Notes under the pieces: model-generated | What the model saw: the letters and a program-made list of their open reading frames with translations, nothing else | Database searches by the model: none | Told to the model about the DNA's origin: nothing | Position numbers and translations under genes: made by a program | DNA from: Enterocloster clostridioformis | Lineage (GTDB): Bacteria > Bacillota > Clostridia > Lachnospirales > Lachnospiraceae | Direction: 5' to 3' | Assembly (NCBI RefSeq): GCF_020297485.1 | Contig: NZ_JAIWZC010000001.1 | Coordinates: 2,046,001 to 2,110,000 of the forward strand | DNA: 64,000 nt | Shown: piece by piece, positions 43,800-52,526 of the stretch | Layout: each line of letters opens with the position of its first letter | Numbering within the stretch: position 1 is the stretch's first letter

Positions 43800-44706
43800 C
43801 CTGATCCCCGCCTTTCATTTCACGCAGCAGACGGTGCGCCGCCATCCGCCTGCCCTCATCAATCCGTTCCGGTACGCCGAACTGTTCCAGGCACATAGCG
43901 GCCGCAATGCTCCCCATCATCCCGCATTCCCTGGGGCTGTAACCACTGCAATAGCCATACAGTACCGCACCCGATGAACTGTTGCCGCCTCCGGTTGGGT
44001 CCACTACATCCACATTCTTCACCGACGGCACAAACGACACCTCATTTGGGGTTATCATCACCGCTCCTCTGTACCCCTGCCGCAAAAAGACCATGCCGGT
44101 TTTCCACTGACAGAACCGCTCTATTACTTCTTCCAATGTGCCGACGCCAAAGAGGCGGCAGCTCTCGGTTAAATTAATAGAAAAGATATCTACATTCTCC
44201 GCAATCAGGCGTACCTCCTCCAGGCATTCAGGACAAGTGGAATCATTGGCAATCTCCCACATGACAGACGCTCTCCGTTTTTTCAGCATAGGTACTGTCT
44301 GCTGCCAAAAATCATGACTGCTGTTTTTAAATATATAGATTCCCCTGGCCGTTTGAAAATACTGTTCCAGCTCCGCCGGGGTGACTTCTATTTGTTTATA
44401 ATGGTCCGGACCGTATAAGGGCGTCTCACTGCGCTCTCCATCTTCAAAATACTGGATGACATTATATGGGGTCTTATCACTTTTCACAATAAGTCCATCC
44501 ATTGGTATGCCATTCTTCCTGTACCACGCGCCATACAGAGAGCCATAATCCCTTCCCACTCCCGTAACCGGCATAACGCTGTCGCTCCACAGCTTGATTC
44601 CGCATAACGCGTAGATTCCAGCGCCGCCCGCAACCTTCTTCACTGTCTTTTTATCCGCAAACCGGATTTCGTCTGTCACAGAAGTGGATGCTATTATAAA
44701 ATCCAT
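43789..44706 (-). CDS. PfkB family carbohydrate/nucleoside kinase
   Basis: The 305-residue protein starts MDFIIASTSVTDEIRFAD and has the N-terminal glycine motif KKVAGGAGIYALCGI and the C-terminal DPTGGGNSSSGAVLYGY, where the anion-hole and catalytic Asp normally read DTTGAGD. Here Asn replaces the usual catalytic Asp (GGGN), so kinase activity is uncertain. I set the start at ATG 44706 because it clears the upstream stop; a GTG at 44754 would overlap it. It probably acts on the ribose-like sugar or a nucleoside. Confidence 0.8.
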   Translation of the reverse strand: MDFIIASTSVTDEIRFADKKTVKKVAGGAGIYALCGIKLWSDSVMPVTGVGRDYGSLYGAWYRKNGIPMDGLIVKSDKTPYNVIQYFEDGERSETPLYGPDHYKQIEVTPAELEQYFQTARGIYIFKNSSHDFWQQTVPMLKKRRASVMWEIANDSTCPECLEEVRLIAENVDIFSINLTESCRLFGVGTLEEVIERFCQWKTGMVFLRQGYRGAVMITPNEVSFVPSVKNVDVVDPTGGGNSSSGAVLYGYCSGYSPRECGMMGSIAAAMCLEQFGVPERIDEGRRMAAHRLLREMKGGDQDEK

Positions 44707-44728
44707 ATCCTTATCCGTCCCCCTCTTC

Positions 44729-46819
44729 TCACTCTGACACAATGAAACTGTCACACGTCATAGTCCCTTCCGATATGGTAAAACCAGCCCCTCCATTTTC
44801 ATAGGTTCCATCCTGCACTTCAATAAGTTTTGACCGGTTCACATAAAACTCCAGCTTGTCCTTGTGGGCCGCGAATGTCAAGTCATAGCCGGTATCCTCC
44901 TGATATGCATATGGAACCTCTGCCAGGATTACACGTTCCCGGTCTTTCTGGACATAGACAACCGCCCTGCTGTAATCCATGAGCGCCGCCCCATAGTAGC
45001 GCTTATGTCCCTTGCTTCTAAGGACCAATCCGCCCTCCTTATGAAGACTGTAATAGACCGTGCTGGAAACTGTATAATCCTCCCACTCCCTGCTTCCAAT
45101 GGTCACAACGCCCCCCTTCTCCACATTTGATACGCAATATGTATGCTTAAAATCTGCCGCAAACTGCACGGCCGAACTTGCAAAGCCCGCAAGCCAGAGG
45201 GGATTCGTGTTCCATATGGATGTCATCAGCATGCCTCGCTGCGCAAAATCCCTGGGCGCTCCCTTCCAGTCAATGCTGTAAATCACCACATCCCCATCAA
45301 ACCGTTTCCTGCTTCCAATCTCGTAACCCAATTTAAAAATGGACATGCCCTTTGTATCCGGAACCACCCATTCAAAGGTCCCTTTTCCCCGCAGCCGGAT
45401 CGGCTCCCCATACATTACCTGAATCTGGTTATCAATATCATAATAAAGGATGTATGGGCGGATTGTGACCTCCCCGTCAGACAGCACTCCCGCGGTTGTC
45501 ACTACCCGTTGTGACGAATAAAGGGTGGGCGAAGCCACTGTTGAAAAATTCCGGGCCAGCTTGGAAAAATCAATAAATGTCTGGGTAGACACATCCGCCG
45601 TCACGCCGTCCGCCAGATGACGGCAATGAATCAGCAGGCCATTTTCCCCGGATACCTCGTTATAATTGGAAAGCGTCACCTCCGCCTGGCTGCCATGGTC
45701 AAAACCACAGGGGGCAAATCCCTGCAGAGAGCCTGGAAATTCAAAGGTATACCGCTCATGGGTCTGCTGGATTTCTTCGTTGTGCAGCATGGCTGCTGCT
45801 TTTATAATCTTTTTACTCTCAAGTACCGCATCTGTCACAACAGAGCCGCCATCGGAAGTAACCACATACATGAGGTCCGCCACCGGCGTCCTGAAATCGG
45901 CGCCCGCGTTCATTCCCTCAAGGCCCAGGCGTATTCCGTTAAACGCGCCCACGTTGCCAGCGTTGCAGTCCGTATCCCACGCCGCTGAAGACGCGATGGA
46001 TATGGATTTCTGAAAGTCATCTCCTCCCAATAAGATGGACGCAATCACCATGGCATGGTTCGGTATCATATGGCAGCACCCCGGGAATACCTCATAACCA
46101 TATTTAGGATCCAGATACTCCCGTACCTTCCTCCAGTCAGATTCCTTTCTGCAAATGCCGCGCACATCCGCAATCATTTCCTTAAGAATTGGGTTCTGTA
46201 CATACGCGCCAGCGCGGTCCAAAAGTATATCTACATTCTTCTCCGTAAATGCCATGGCCTCAAGGGCAGCAAGATGGCAGGCCGCCTCAAGGGCAATCCC
46301 ATCATGGCTGACGCTGGCTGCCTTCCTCACCAGGCTGACCGCCAGATCCGGATCATCCGGACACGCCATAGCAATGGCGTCAATAAAAATCTGCGCCCCA
46401 ATCTGCTCCGCCAATGTGGTTCCGTTCGTCTTAAGGGATCCGCTTTCAGGCGCATCCATACCATTTTTCAGATTCAGGAACGCCGTATGTTCCGTAGACC
46501 TTCCCAGCCCGCCCCACCACAGTATCGTTTTGTTTTCTATGATATAGTTAAGCCATGTATCGCCGAACGCCTTGGCGGGAAGTTCCCTGTCATACCCATT
46601 GTCCTCCAGCGCCCGGAAAAACGCGAATGTTCCCGAAATATCATCATCCGCTACAATCAGCGGTACCCCTGCTTTTTCGTGGACATAGTATTTGATTTCA
46701 TCAAATGTTTCCCTGATTTTATGATAGCTCCATCCCTCTACCGGACGCCCCAGGTAGACGCCAATGATTTTGCCCAGCACTCCCGCGTATATCTGATTCC
46801 TATATCGACTAATACTCAC
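44729..46819 (-). CDS. ADP-ribosylglycohydrolase family protein with C-terminal beta-sandwich, copy 2
   Basis: The 696-residue protein has an N-terminal ADP-ribosylglycohydrolase domain (about residues 1-340): GVLGKIIGVYLGRPVEGW, the acidic metal site VADDDISGTFAFFRAL and the second site WDTDCNAGNVGAFNGIRLG. The C-terminal half has beta-rich segments and ends in a lectin/LamG-like domain (DYTVSSTVYYSL, GHKRYYGAAL, GGAGFTISEG). No signal peptide, so it acts in the cytoplasm. The domain cleaves ribosyl N- or O-glycosidic bonds in known members. The upstream paralog ends 2 bases before its start. Confidence 0.85.
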   Translation of the reverse strand: MSISRYRNQIYAGVLGKIIGVYLGRPVEGWSYHKIRETFDEIKYYVHEKAGVPLIVADDDISGTFAFFRALEDNGYDRELPAKAFGDTWLNYIIENKTILWWGGLGRSTEHTAFLNLKNGMDAPESGSLKTNGTTLAEQIGAQIFIDAIAMACPDDPDLAVSLVRKAASVSHDGIALEAACHLAALEAMAFTEKNVDILLDRAGAYVQNPILKEMIADVRGICRKESDWRKVREYLDPKYGYEVFPGCCHMIPNHAMVIASILLGGDDFQKSISIASSAAWDTDCNAGNVGAFNGIRLGLEGMNAGADFRTPVADLMYVVTSDGGSVVTDAVLESKKIIKAAAMLHNEEIQQTHERYTFEFPGSLQGFAPCGFDHGSQAEVTLSNYNEVSGENGLLIHCRHLADGVTADVSTQTFIDFSKLARNFSTVASPTLYSSQRVVTTAGVLSDGEVTIRPYILYYDIDNQIQVMYGEPIRLRGKGTFEWVVPDTKGMSIFKLGYEIGSRKRFDGDVVIYSIDWKGAPRDFAQRGMLMTSIWNTNPLWLAGFASSAVQFAADFKHTYCVSNVEKGGVVTIGSREWEDYTVSSTVYYSLHKEGGLVLRSKGHKRYYGAALMDYSRAVVYVQKDRERVILAEVPYAYQEDTGYDLTFAAHKDKLEFYVNRSKLIEVQDGTYENGGAGFTISEGTMTCDSFIVSE

Positions 46820-46821
46820 GA

Positions 46822-48954
46822 TTAATTCCTCCCGATTCTTCTTACTTCAAATCCATCTGCCAGGATAGCACCTGAATCCACTACAAAACCGGCTCCGCCG
46901 CACAGGTAACAGTCGTCCCTCCCCTCCACCGCCGGTTTTCCGTCAACCCGTAGGGAAAGTTTTGTGCCCTCAAGGGAAAACTCCAGTTCATGTGTCTCAT
47001 CAATCGTAAAACAAATACCTGCTTTTGCTATCACATATCTCTGTTCATCACACTGGCGGTAAATGATTGCATTTCCCTTTGATAATACCGCACCGTAATA
47101 CCGTCTGTGCCCTTTGGCCCGTGCCACCAGCCCGGCCTGGTCCTGCTGCGAAAATGTTATGACGGACTTGACGGAATAATCATCCCAGTCCATGGTTCCT
47201 GTGGTAACCACGCCGTTACCTGCGGCGTGTGATATGGAAAACGTCGTTGTATAGTCCGGGCAGAAGTGGTCCGCTGACGATACAAACGTTTTCAGCCAGG
47301 CCGTGGTCGTGGTCCATGGGGTCAATGAAGGAGTCATTTCCATAGACCGACCCAGACTGTAGCAAACCGGCACATTGGACCAGTCCAATGTTTTTATGAC
47401 CACTGCCCCATCCATCCTCTGTTTTTTGTTTCTTAAAGATAACCCCAGACGGAAGATGGCATGGCCTCCCACATCCGGAACCTTCCATTTCAGGCAGTTA
47501 TCTCCCTTTTTCAGTATAAACGCGCCACTGTATATGGTTTCCAGCCGGTCCGTCTCATTAAAGTACTCGATAAAGAAAAAGAAAGACGGGTTCTCTTCCT
47601 CCCTGGCTTTGATGACAGCATTTACTTCCTGGCCGCTGTAAAGGGACGGCGAACAGAGGACATCAAAATAGCTGGTTCCCTCCTTCCCTTTTGGCTGGAG
47701 GTCAATAAATGTATCAATGCAGGCGGAAGCGTGTACGCCCGGGCCAAGGCCGCGGTAGGAAAGCCTACAGCCAAATTCCCCTGTCTCCTCATACGGATTG
47801 TCAATACCACAGAGCACCTGCTCCTCCGTATCCTTATCATAAGGCACCACACCCTGGACAGAACCCGGGTATTCAAACGCCAGCCTGGCCTCCGGGAAAT
47901 CCACCGGCTCATACTCCAGACGGCAGGCAGCTTTCAGAATTTTTCTCGTTTCCAGAACGGCATCCGATATGCAGGAACCGCCGTCGCTGGTCACCACATA
48001 CAGGCGGTCCGAGACAGCAGACCGCAGGTCAGTACCGCGCTTAAATCCATCAAGCCCAAGCCTTATCCCGTTCAAGCATCCCACATTACCGGAATTGCAG
48101 TCCGTATCCCAGCCGGAACTGCACGCAATCATACATGCCTTGTTGAAGTCATCCCCGCCCATAATAAACGCCATTAAAAGGGTCAGATGGTTTGTCACCA
48201 TAGGGCAGTTGCCCGGATACTTTTCATAGCCATGGTAATCCGCAATCCACTGTCTGACTGTCCTCCAGTCAGACGCCATGGCACACTGCTTCCTAAGTTC
48301 CCCGACCAGATTCTTAAACTCACGGTTTTCAACATACCTAAGCCCTTCATCCAACAACTTATCATTATCTTTTTCTATAAAAGCCATGGATTCCATCACT
48401 GCCAGATAAACAGCCGCATCTATTGCAATCCCGTCATGGCTCACGCTTGCCGCTTCCCTCGCCATCCTTGCTGCGCGCTCCGGATTTCCCGGATTAGCCA
48501 TGGCCCACGTATCGATAAAAATTTCCGATCCAATCTGTTCCGCCATGCTCCGGCCGTTCAGCTCAATGGAACCACTCCTGGGCGCACGAATCCCATTCTT
48601 AAGTCTCAGGTATGCAGTATGCTCCGTGCTCCGCGACAGACCGCCCCACCAGAGGATTGTCTCATTTTCAATGATGTAGTTCAGCCAGGAATCCCCAATC
48701 TTACCCGCAGTAATATCAGGAGAAAATTTATTATCCTCCAGGCTCCTAAAAAACGCGAAGGTTCCGGAGATATCGTCATCCGGCACAATAAGCGGAGCTC
48801 CTGTCTTATGGTTTTTGTAATAATAGATTTCCCCAAAGGTATCCCTGATTGCCTCGTAGGTCCACCCCTCCACCGGTCTTCCAAGATAAACCCCAATGAT
48901 TTTTCCAAGAACGCCGGCATAAATATCATTTTTAAACCGTTCCAAATTTTTCAC
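46822..48954 (-). CDS. ADP-ribosylglycohydrolase family protein with C-terminal beta-sandwich, copy 1
   Basis: The 710-residue paralog of the preceding protein shares GVLGKIIGVYLGRPVEGW, VPDDDISGTFAFFRSLEDN, ILWWGGLSRSTEHTAYL, ASVSHDGIAIDAAVYLA and GWDTDCNSGNVGCLNGIRLG, plus the same C-terminal layout (DYSVKSVITFSQ, GHRRYYGAVL, CGGAGFVVDSG). The paired Asp clusters are the expected two-magnesium site. The two genes differ enough that they are an old duplication, probably with different substrates or a heteromer. It is the first enzyme gene after the transporter in operon B. Confidence 0.85.
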   Translation of the reverse strand: MKNLERFKNDIYAGVLGKIIGVYLGRPVEGWTYEAIRDTFGEIYYYKNHKTGAPLIVPDDDISGTFAFFRSLEDNKFSPDITAGKIGDSWLNYIIENETILWWGGLSRSTEHTAYLRLKNGIRAPRSGSIELNGRSMAEQIGSEIFIDTWAMANPGNPERAARMAREAASVSHDGIAIDAAVYLAVMESMAFIEKDNDKLLDEGLRYVENREFKNLVGELRKQCAMASDWRTVRQWIADYHGYEKYPGNCPMVTNHLTLLMAFIMGGDDFNKACMIACSSGWDTDCNSGNVGCLNGIRLGLDGFKRGTDLRSAVSDRLYVVTSDGGSCISDAVLETRKILKAACRLEYEPVDFPEARLAFEYPGSVQGVVPYDKDTEEQVLCGIDNPYEETGEFGCRLSYRGLGPGVHASACIDTFIDLQPKGKEGTSYFDVLCSPSLYSGQEVNAVIKAREEENPSFFFFIEYFNETDRLETIYSGAFILKKGDNCLKWKVPDVGGHAIFRLGLSLRNKKQRMDGAVVIKTLDWSNVPVCYSLGRSMEMTPSLTPWTTTTAWLKTFVSSADHFCPDYTTTFSISHAAGNGVVTTGTMDWDDYSVKSVITFSQQDQAGLVARAKGHRRYYGAVLSKGNAIIYRQCDEQRYVIAKAGICFTIDETHELEFSLEGTKLSLRVDGKPAVEGRDDCYLCGGAGFVVDSGAILADGFEVRRIGRN

Positions 48955-49002
48955 AAAAAATCCTCCAAATTATAAATTAATTCCAACCCCGGCGGAACCC
49001 GG

Positions 49003-49038
49003 CCACGCAGAATGCGGGAATGAGTGTCCAAACACGCT
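49003..49038. repeat. dispersed palindromic repeat, copy B
   Basis: On the minus strand GAGCGTGTTTGGACACTC continues into CATTCTGCGTGGCC, matching copy A at 4705-4740 in inverted orientation. It directly adjoins the stop codon of the permease gene. Confidence 0.5.
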
Positions 49039-49881
49039 CTATCCCTTCACCGCACCGCTTACCATGCCGTCAACAAAATACTTCTGCGCGCACAGGAAAA
49101 AGATAATAATCGGCGCAATCAGGATAACTGATGCCGCCATGAGAATAGACATATTCGAGCCGTATGCCCCGTTCATGGATAAAAAGCCAAGGGTAGCGGT
49201 AAAGTTCTTCGCCCCCTGCAGGAACGTGCTGGAAATTAGGTATTCATTCCATGACTGCAGGCCGATTAAAATGCTGACCGTAATCAGTCCCGGTGATACC
49301 ACGGGCCGCAGCACATGCCAGATGACCTGCGCCGTATTGGCGCCGTCAATTCTGGCGGACTCCTCCAGTTCCTTCGGCACATTGACAAAAAATGTACGCA
49401 TCAGAAATACTGACAGGGGCATGAACATGGCGGCCAGAATCAGGCTCGTTGCCGGGATATTGCCAATAAGCCCCATTTTGGCATAAGCATAGTATAAGGG
49501 GAACAAAAACAACTGTATGGGCACTGTCATAGCCATCATAAAATATGTAAGCACCCCTCCGTTTCCCTTGATTCTGTTCCCGGATAAAACATAGCCCGCA
49601 AGAGTGGAACAGAACAGCACAATAAGGATTGTACAGGCACTCAGCTTCACGCTGTTGATAAACCCATGCGCGAACTTTCCCGTGGTCCATGCCTGGATAA
49701 AGTTTTCCAGATGCAGAACCTTGGGGATTGAAAGCGGATTCCTTACAATCTCCGCATTCGTCTTAAAACTGTTGATTACCACAAGCACAATGGGAAACAG
49801 GCAGATAATCAAAAGCAGGAATAAAACCAGATGAATCATGGTATTGACCAGGATTTTTTTCTTTATTGAAGACGCTCCCAT
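49039..49881 (-). CDS. carbohydrate ABC transporter permease (MalG type), operon B
   Basis: The 280-residue protein has six membrane segments and the EAA loop VPKELEESARIDGANTAQVIWHVLRPVVSPGL. It ends FVDGMVSGAVKG, as is typical of the family. It pairs with the permease at 49891-50760. The next enzyme gene starts about 85 bases on, across a palindromic repeat that could lower downstream expression. Confidence 0.93.
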   Translation of the reverse strand: MGASSIKKKILVNTMIHLVLFLLLIICLFPIVLVVINSFKTNAEIVRNPLSIPKVLHLENFIQAWTTGKFAHGFINSVKLSACTILIVLFCSTLAGYVLSGNRIKGNGGVLTYFMMAMTVPIQLFLFPLYYAYAKMGLIGNIPATSLILAAMFMPLSVFLMRTFFVNVPKELEESARIDGANTAQVIWHVLRPVVSPGLITVSILIGLQSWNEYLISSTFLQGAKNFTATLGFLSMNGAYGSNMSILMAASVILIAPIIIFFLCAQKYFVDGMVSGAVKG

Positions 49882-49890
49882 ATTCTCCTC

Positions 49891-50760
49891 CTAATCCATG
49901 GTTTCTTTGCGGCTCATCCTGGTATAAACCAAAGACGCGATTAAACCAAAGAAACTCATAAAAAGACCGACTGCCGCTGCTTTTCCTACCTTCATCTCGC
50001 TGAAAGCAAAGGAATACGCATAGGTGCCGAGAACCTCCGTGGAATGCGCGGGGCCTCCGGCGGTGAGCAGCTTAATATAGTCAAATGCCAGAAATGAGCC
50101 AATGACAATCATCACAAACATCAGATTTACGGTTGACCTGATATTGGGAAGGTAAATGTAACGGAATAACTGCCATCCGTTGCATCCGTCAATCCTGGCC
50201 GCCTCCACCTGGTCCATGGGTGTCTGCCGCAGGGCCGCCAGATAAATAACGGTCAGATAGCTCCAATAATGCCATATATCCACACTTGCGCAGGCAAAAA
50301 TAGCGCTTTTCATGCTGGCAAGGGGAGAACCAAAATCGATACCAAAATTTTTAAGGAACGCTATGATTCCAACCACAGGGCTGAATATAATGTTCAGCCA
50401 GAGCATGGCATTGACGGCAGGAGCCAGTACATAAGGAATCAGAAACGCCACCTGGTAAATGCTTCTGGTCTTTGTTCTGGAGAGAAGGAGCATGGCTGCC
50501 AGCATCCCGATAAATACAGGTATTGTAATAAATAAAACAGTCCAGATAAAATTGTTGCGGATTGCGATAAAGAAAATCCTGTCATGAAAAAGCTCAATGA
50601 AATTTTTAAATCCTACAAAATTGAAGTTCTGCGAAATGCCATTGTAATCTGTAAACGAGTAGAGAATGGTCATAAGCCCGGGAATTAATATGACTGACAT
50701 ACTGATTAGCAGGGCCGGGGCAACCAGAATATAATTCCAGTTCATTTTTCTTTGCCGCAT
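49891..50760 (-). CDS. sugar ABC transporter permease (MalF type), operon B
   Basis: The 289-residue protein has six membrane segments and the EAA loop MDQVEAARIDGCNGWQLFRYIYLPNIRS. It is encoded directly after the binding protein gene. As in operon A, no ATPase gene is nearby. Confidence 0.93.
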   Translation of the reverse strand: MRQRKMNWNYILVAPALLISMSVILIPGLMTILYSFTDYNGISQNFNFVGFKNFIELFHDRIFFIAIRNNFIWTVLFITIPVFIGMLAAMLLLSRTKTRSIYQVAFLIPYVLAPAVNAMLWLNIIFSPVVGIIAFLKNFGIDFGSPLASMKSAIFACASVDIWHYWSYLTVIYLAALRQTPMDQVEAARIDGCNGWQLFRYIYLPNIRSTVNLMFVMIVIGSFLAFDYIKLLTAGGPAHSTEVLGTYAYSFAFSEMKVGKAAAVGLFMSFFGLIASLVYTRMSRKETMD

Positions 50761-50786
50761 AAAGTATTCCTCCTGTCAGTTTTATA

Positions 50787-52205
50787 TCAATTCATGGCCG
50801 GAGCTGGTATGGGCGGTACAAGTCCCTTATCAAATTCCTCTTTAAAATCCTTATCTACTTTATCCAGATAGTCAGATACGGAAATCGTGTCATACCATAC
50901 ATCTTCGATATTGACCATATCCTGCTGCGTGGCCGCAGGGAAAAACACGTTGTCATAGTATCCGAAATTACCATTGTTAACTGCCTCCGACACGTCGCGG
51001 ATCATGTCAACAAACGATTTTGACAGGTAGCCCATGTCCGTTGTATCAAGGACGGAAAGATCCTTTAACGGCGTTCCCCAATAACCGGGCCAGACAGCTG
51101 TTATCTCCTGCATAAACTCCGGCTGAAGCATCATATCAATGACCTTTGCCGCCTCGTCCTTGCGCTCCTGGCTGGTATTGGCATTAATTGACAACGTACA
51201 GGAGGTTCCGATTGTATATGTCTTATCCGGAACTGTTTCAGTTGCAGGAAATGGTATAAAGCCCAGGTTCTCCGCCATATCCCCTGTAAAGAAGGAGGCC
51301 GCCCACTGGTACGCAATGGATGGACCGATAAAAAACGGAGACTTCTCATCCGCCAGGAGCTGTAATGATTCACTGTAGTTCAGATTGATGTAATCGTCCC
51401 CAGCGAAGTAATCCTTATCCCACCATTCCTTGGATTTCTCAATCGCCGCTGTGATTTCCGGGCTGTTCCACTGCTGCTCCCCCTTCAGGCATCTGTAAAC
51501 GGCTTCCGGCCCGGCTATGTGGGTGAGGAACAGGGACGCGTAGTTCTCATTCACCGGCTTCCATGCTTTATTGCCGGTCACGGACGCATACATCCCCTCT
51601 GCCAGCGCCTCATCCATAATTTTTTCCATGTCGCCGATGGTCTGCGGCACCTCCCATCCGTGGTCCGCCAGAACCTTTTTATTGTAAAATACACCGATGG
51701 TGCTGATTCCGCTGGTCAGACTGTAAAGTGTTCCATTCACTGTGCCCGATTCATAATACGGCTCCAAAATACGGTCTTTCCATCCATACTGTTCGGAATA
51801 TGTATCCAGGGGTTCCAGCTTCCCTGCCGCCACAAGCGGCATAACAAAGGACGGCCCGGAACCGTATACAATGTCAGGCCCCTGATTAGCCGCAAGCGCC
51901 GTTGACATATCTGTATCCACCGAAGGGCGGAACTCCAGGGCAAGTTCATACTTATCCTGGGAACTGTTATATTTATCCGCCACATATTTCTGCATCGCTT
52001 CCTGTGCATACGGCTCCGCTCCCCAAAACCAGAATGTAAGCTGCTCGCGATTTTTAAGATCCGGCCCTTCTTCATCCGCCTTCTCATTTTGAACGGCCGC
52101 GCCCGGCGCGTCACTCTCTGACGAGCTTGTGGATATACCGCATCCTGATAAAAGCGTTCCTACCATGGCAATTGATAAAGCTGCCGCAAAAAATCTTTTT
52201 TTCAT
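50787..52205 (-). CDS. extracellular solute-binding lipoprotein, ABC sugar transporter, operon B
   Basis: The 472-residue lipoprotein has the signal MKKRFFAAALSIAMVGTLLSGC (lipobox LSGC) and an SBP type-1 fold (LTFWFWGAEPYAQEAMQ, PDIVYGSGPSFVMPL, VFYNKKVLADHGWEVPQT). It has no strong similarity to the operon A binding protein beyond the fold, so the two importers likely take different substrates. It heads operon B, downstream of a consensus promoter and LacI-like sites. Confidence 0.93.
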   Translation of the reverse strand: MKKRFFAAALSIAMVGTLLSGCGISTSSSESDAPGAAVQNEKADEEGPDLKNREQLTFWFWGAEPYAQEAMQKYVADKYNSSQDKYELALEFRPSVDTDMSTALAANQGPDIVYGSGPSFVMPLVAAGKLEPLDTYSEQYGWKDRILEPYYESGTVNGTLYSLTSGISTIGVFYNKKVLADHGWEVPQTIGDMEKIMDEALAEGMYASVTGNKAWKPVNENYASLFLTHIAGPEAVYRCLKGEQQWNSPEITAAIEKSKEWWDKDYFAGDDYINLNYSESLQLLADEKSPFFIGPSIAYQWAASFFTGDMAENLGFIPFPATETVPDKTYTIGTSCTLSINANTSQERKDEAAKVIDMMLQPEFMQEITAVWPGYWGTPLKDLSVLDTTDMGYLSKSFVDMIRDVSEAVNNGNFGYYDNVFFPAATQQDMVNIEDVWYDTISVSDYLDKVDKDFKEEFDKGLVPPIPAPAMN

Positions 52206-52251
52206 TTACCTTTTCTCCTTTTTTCTAATTGGTTAACGGTTATCTCTAACG

Positions 52252-52273
52252 TTTGATAAATTTATGATAAATA
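52252..52273. promoter_or_regulatory. LacI-type operator candidate in the operon B leader
   Basis: TTTGATAAATTTATGATAAATA shares TTGATAAATT with the palindrome upstream of the LacI gene and lies just downstream of the promoter at 52287-52314, where a repressor would block transcription. Another TTGATAAAT half-site lies at 52437-52445. Confidence 0.5.
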
Positions 52274-52286
52274 TTTTTGTATTTTT

Positions 52287-52314
52287 ATTATAACATTTTA
52301 TCTAAAATTGTCAA
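52287..52314 (-). promoter_or_regulatory. consensus promoter of operon B
   Basis: On the minus strand TTGACA (52309-52314) and TATAAT (52287-52292) are separated by 16 bases. Both hexamers match the sigma-A consensus exactly. The rest of the 52206-52526 gap holds only the operator-like sites. Confidence 0.8.
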
Positions 52315-52526
52315 CGTAAAATAAAAAGTCGGAATCATTTATTTTCATCCATCTATTTTTGGGGTATTCCTCTATTTTTTCTGTCTTTATTATAAATTTA
52401 TCGAGCATTATATCCAACTCATTTCACGAAAAATATTTGATAAATTTTTTAGCCGTATTTTGTTTTAACATACTCAAAAAGCCGGAAACAGGTATCATTC
52501 CCCATTTCCGGCTCTCTATAAAACTT

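Noticed and set aside
46055..48975. Plus-strand open frames opposite the two ADP-ribosylglycohydrolase genes
   Set aside because: Antisense shadows with no ribosome sites or family signatures.
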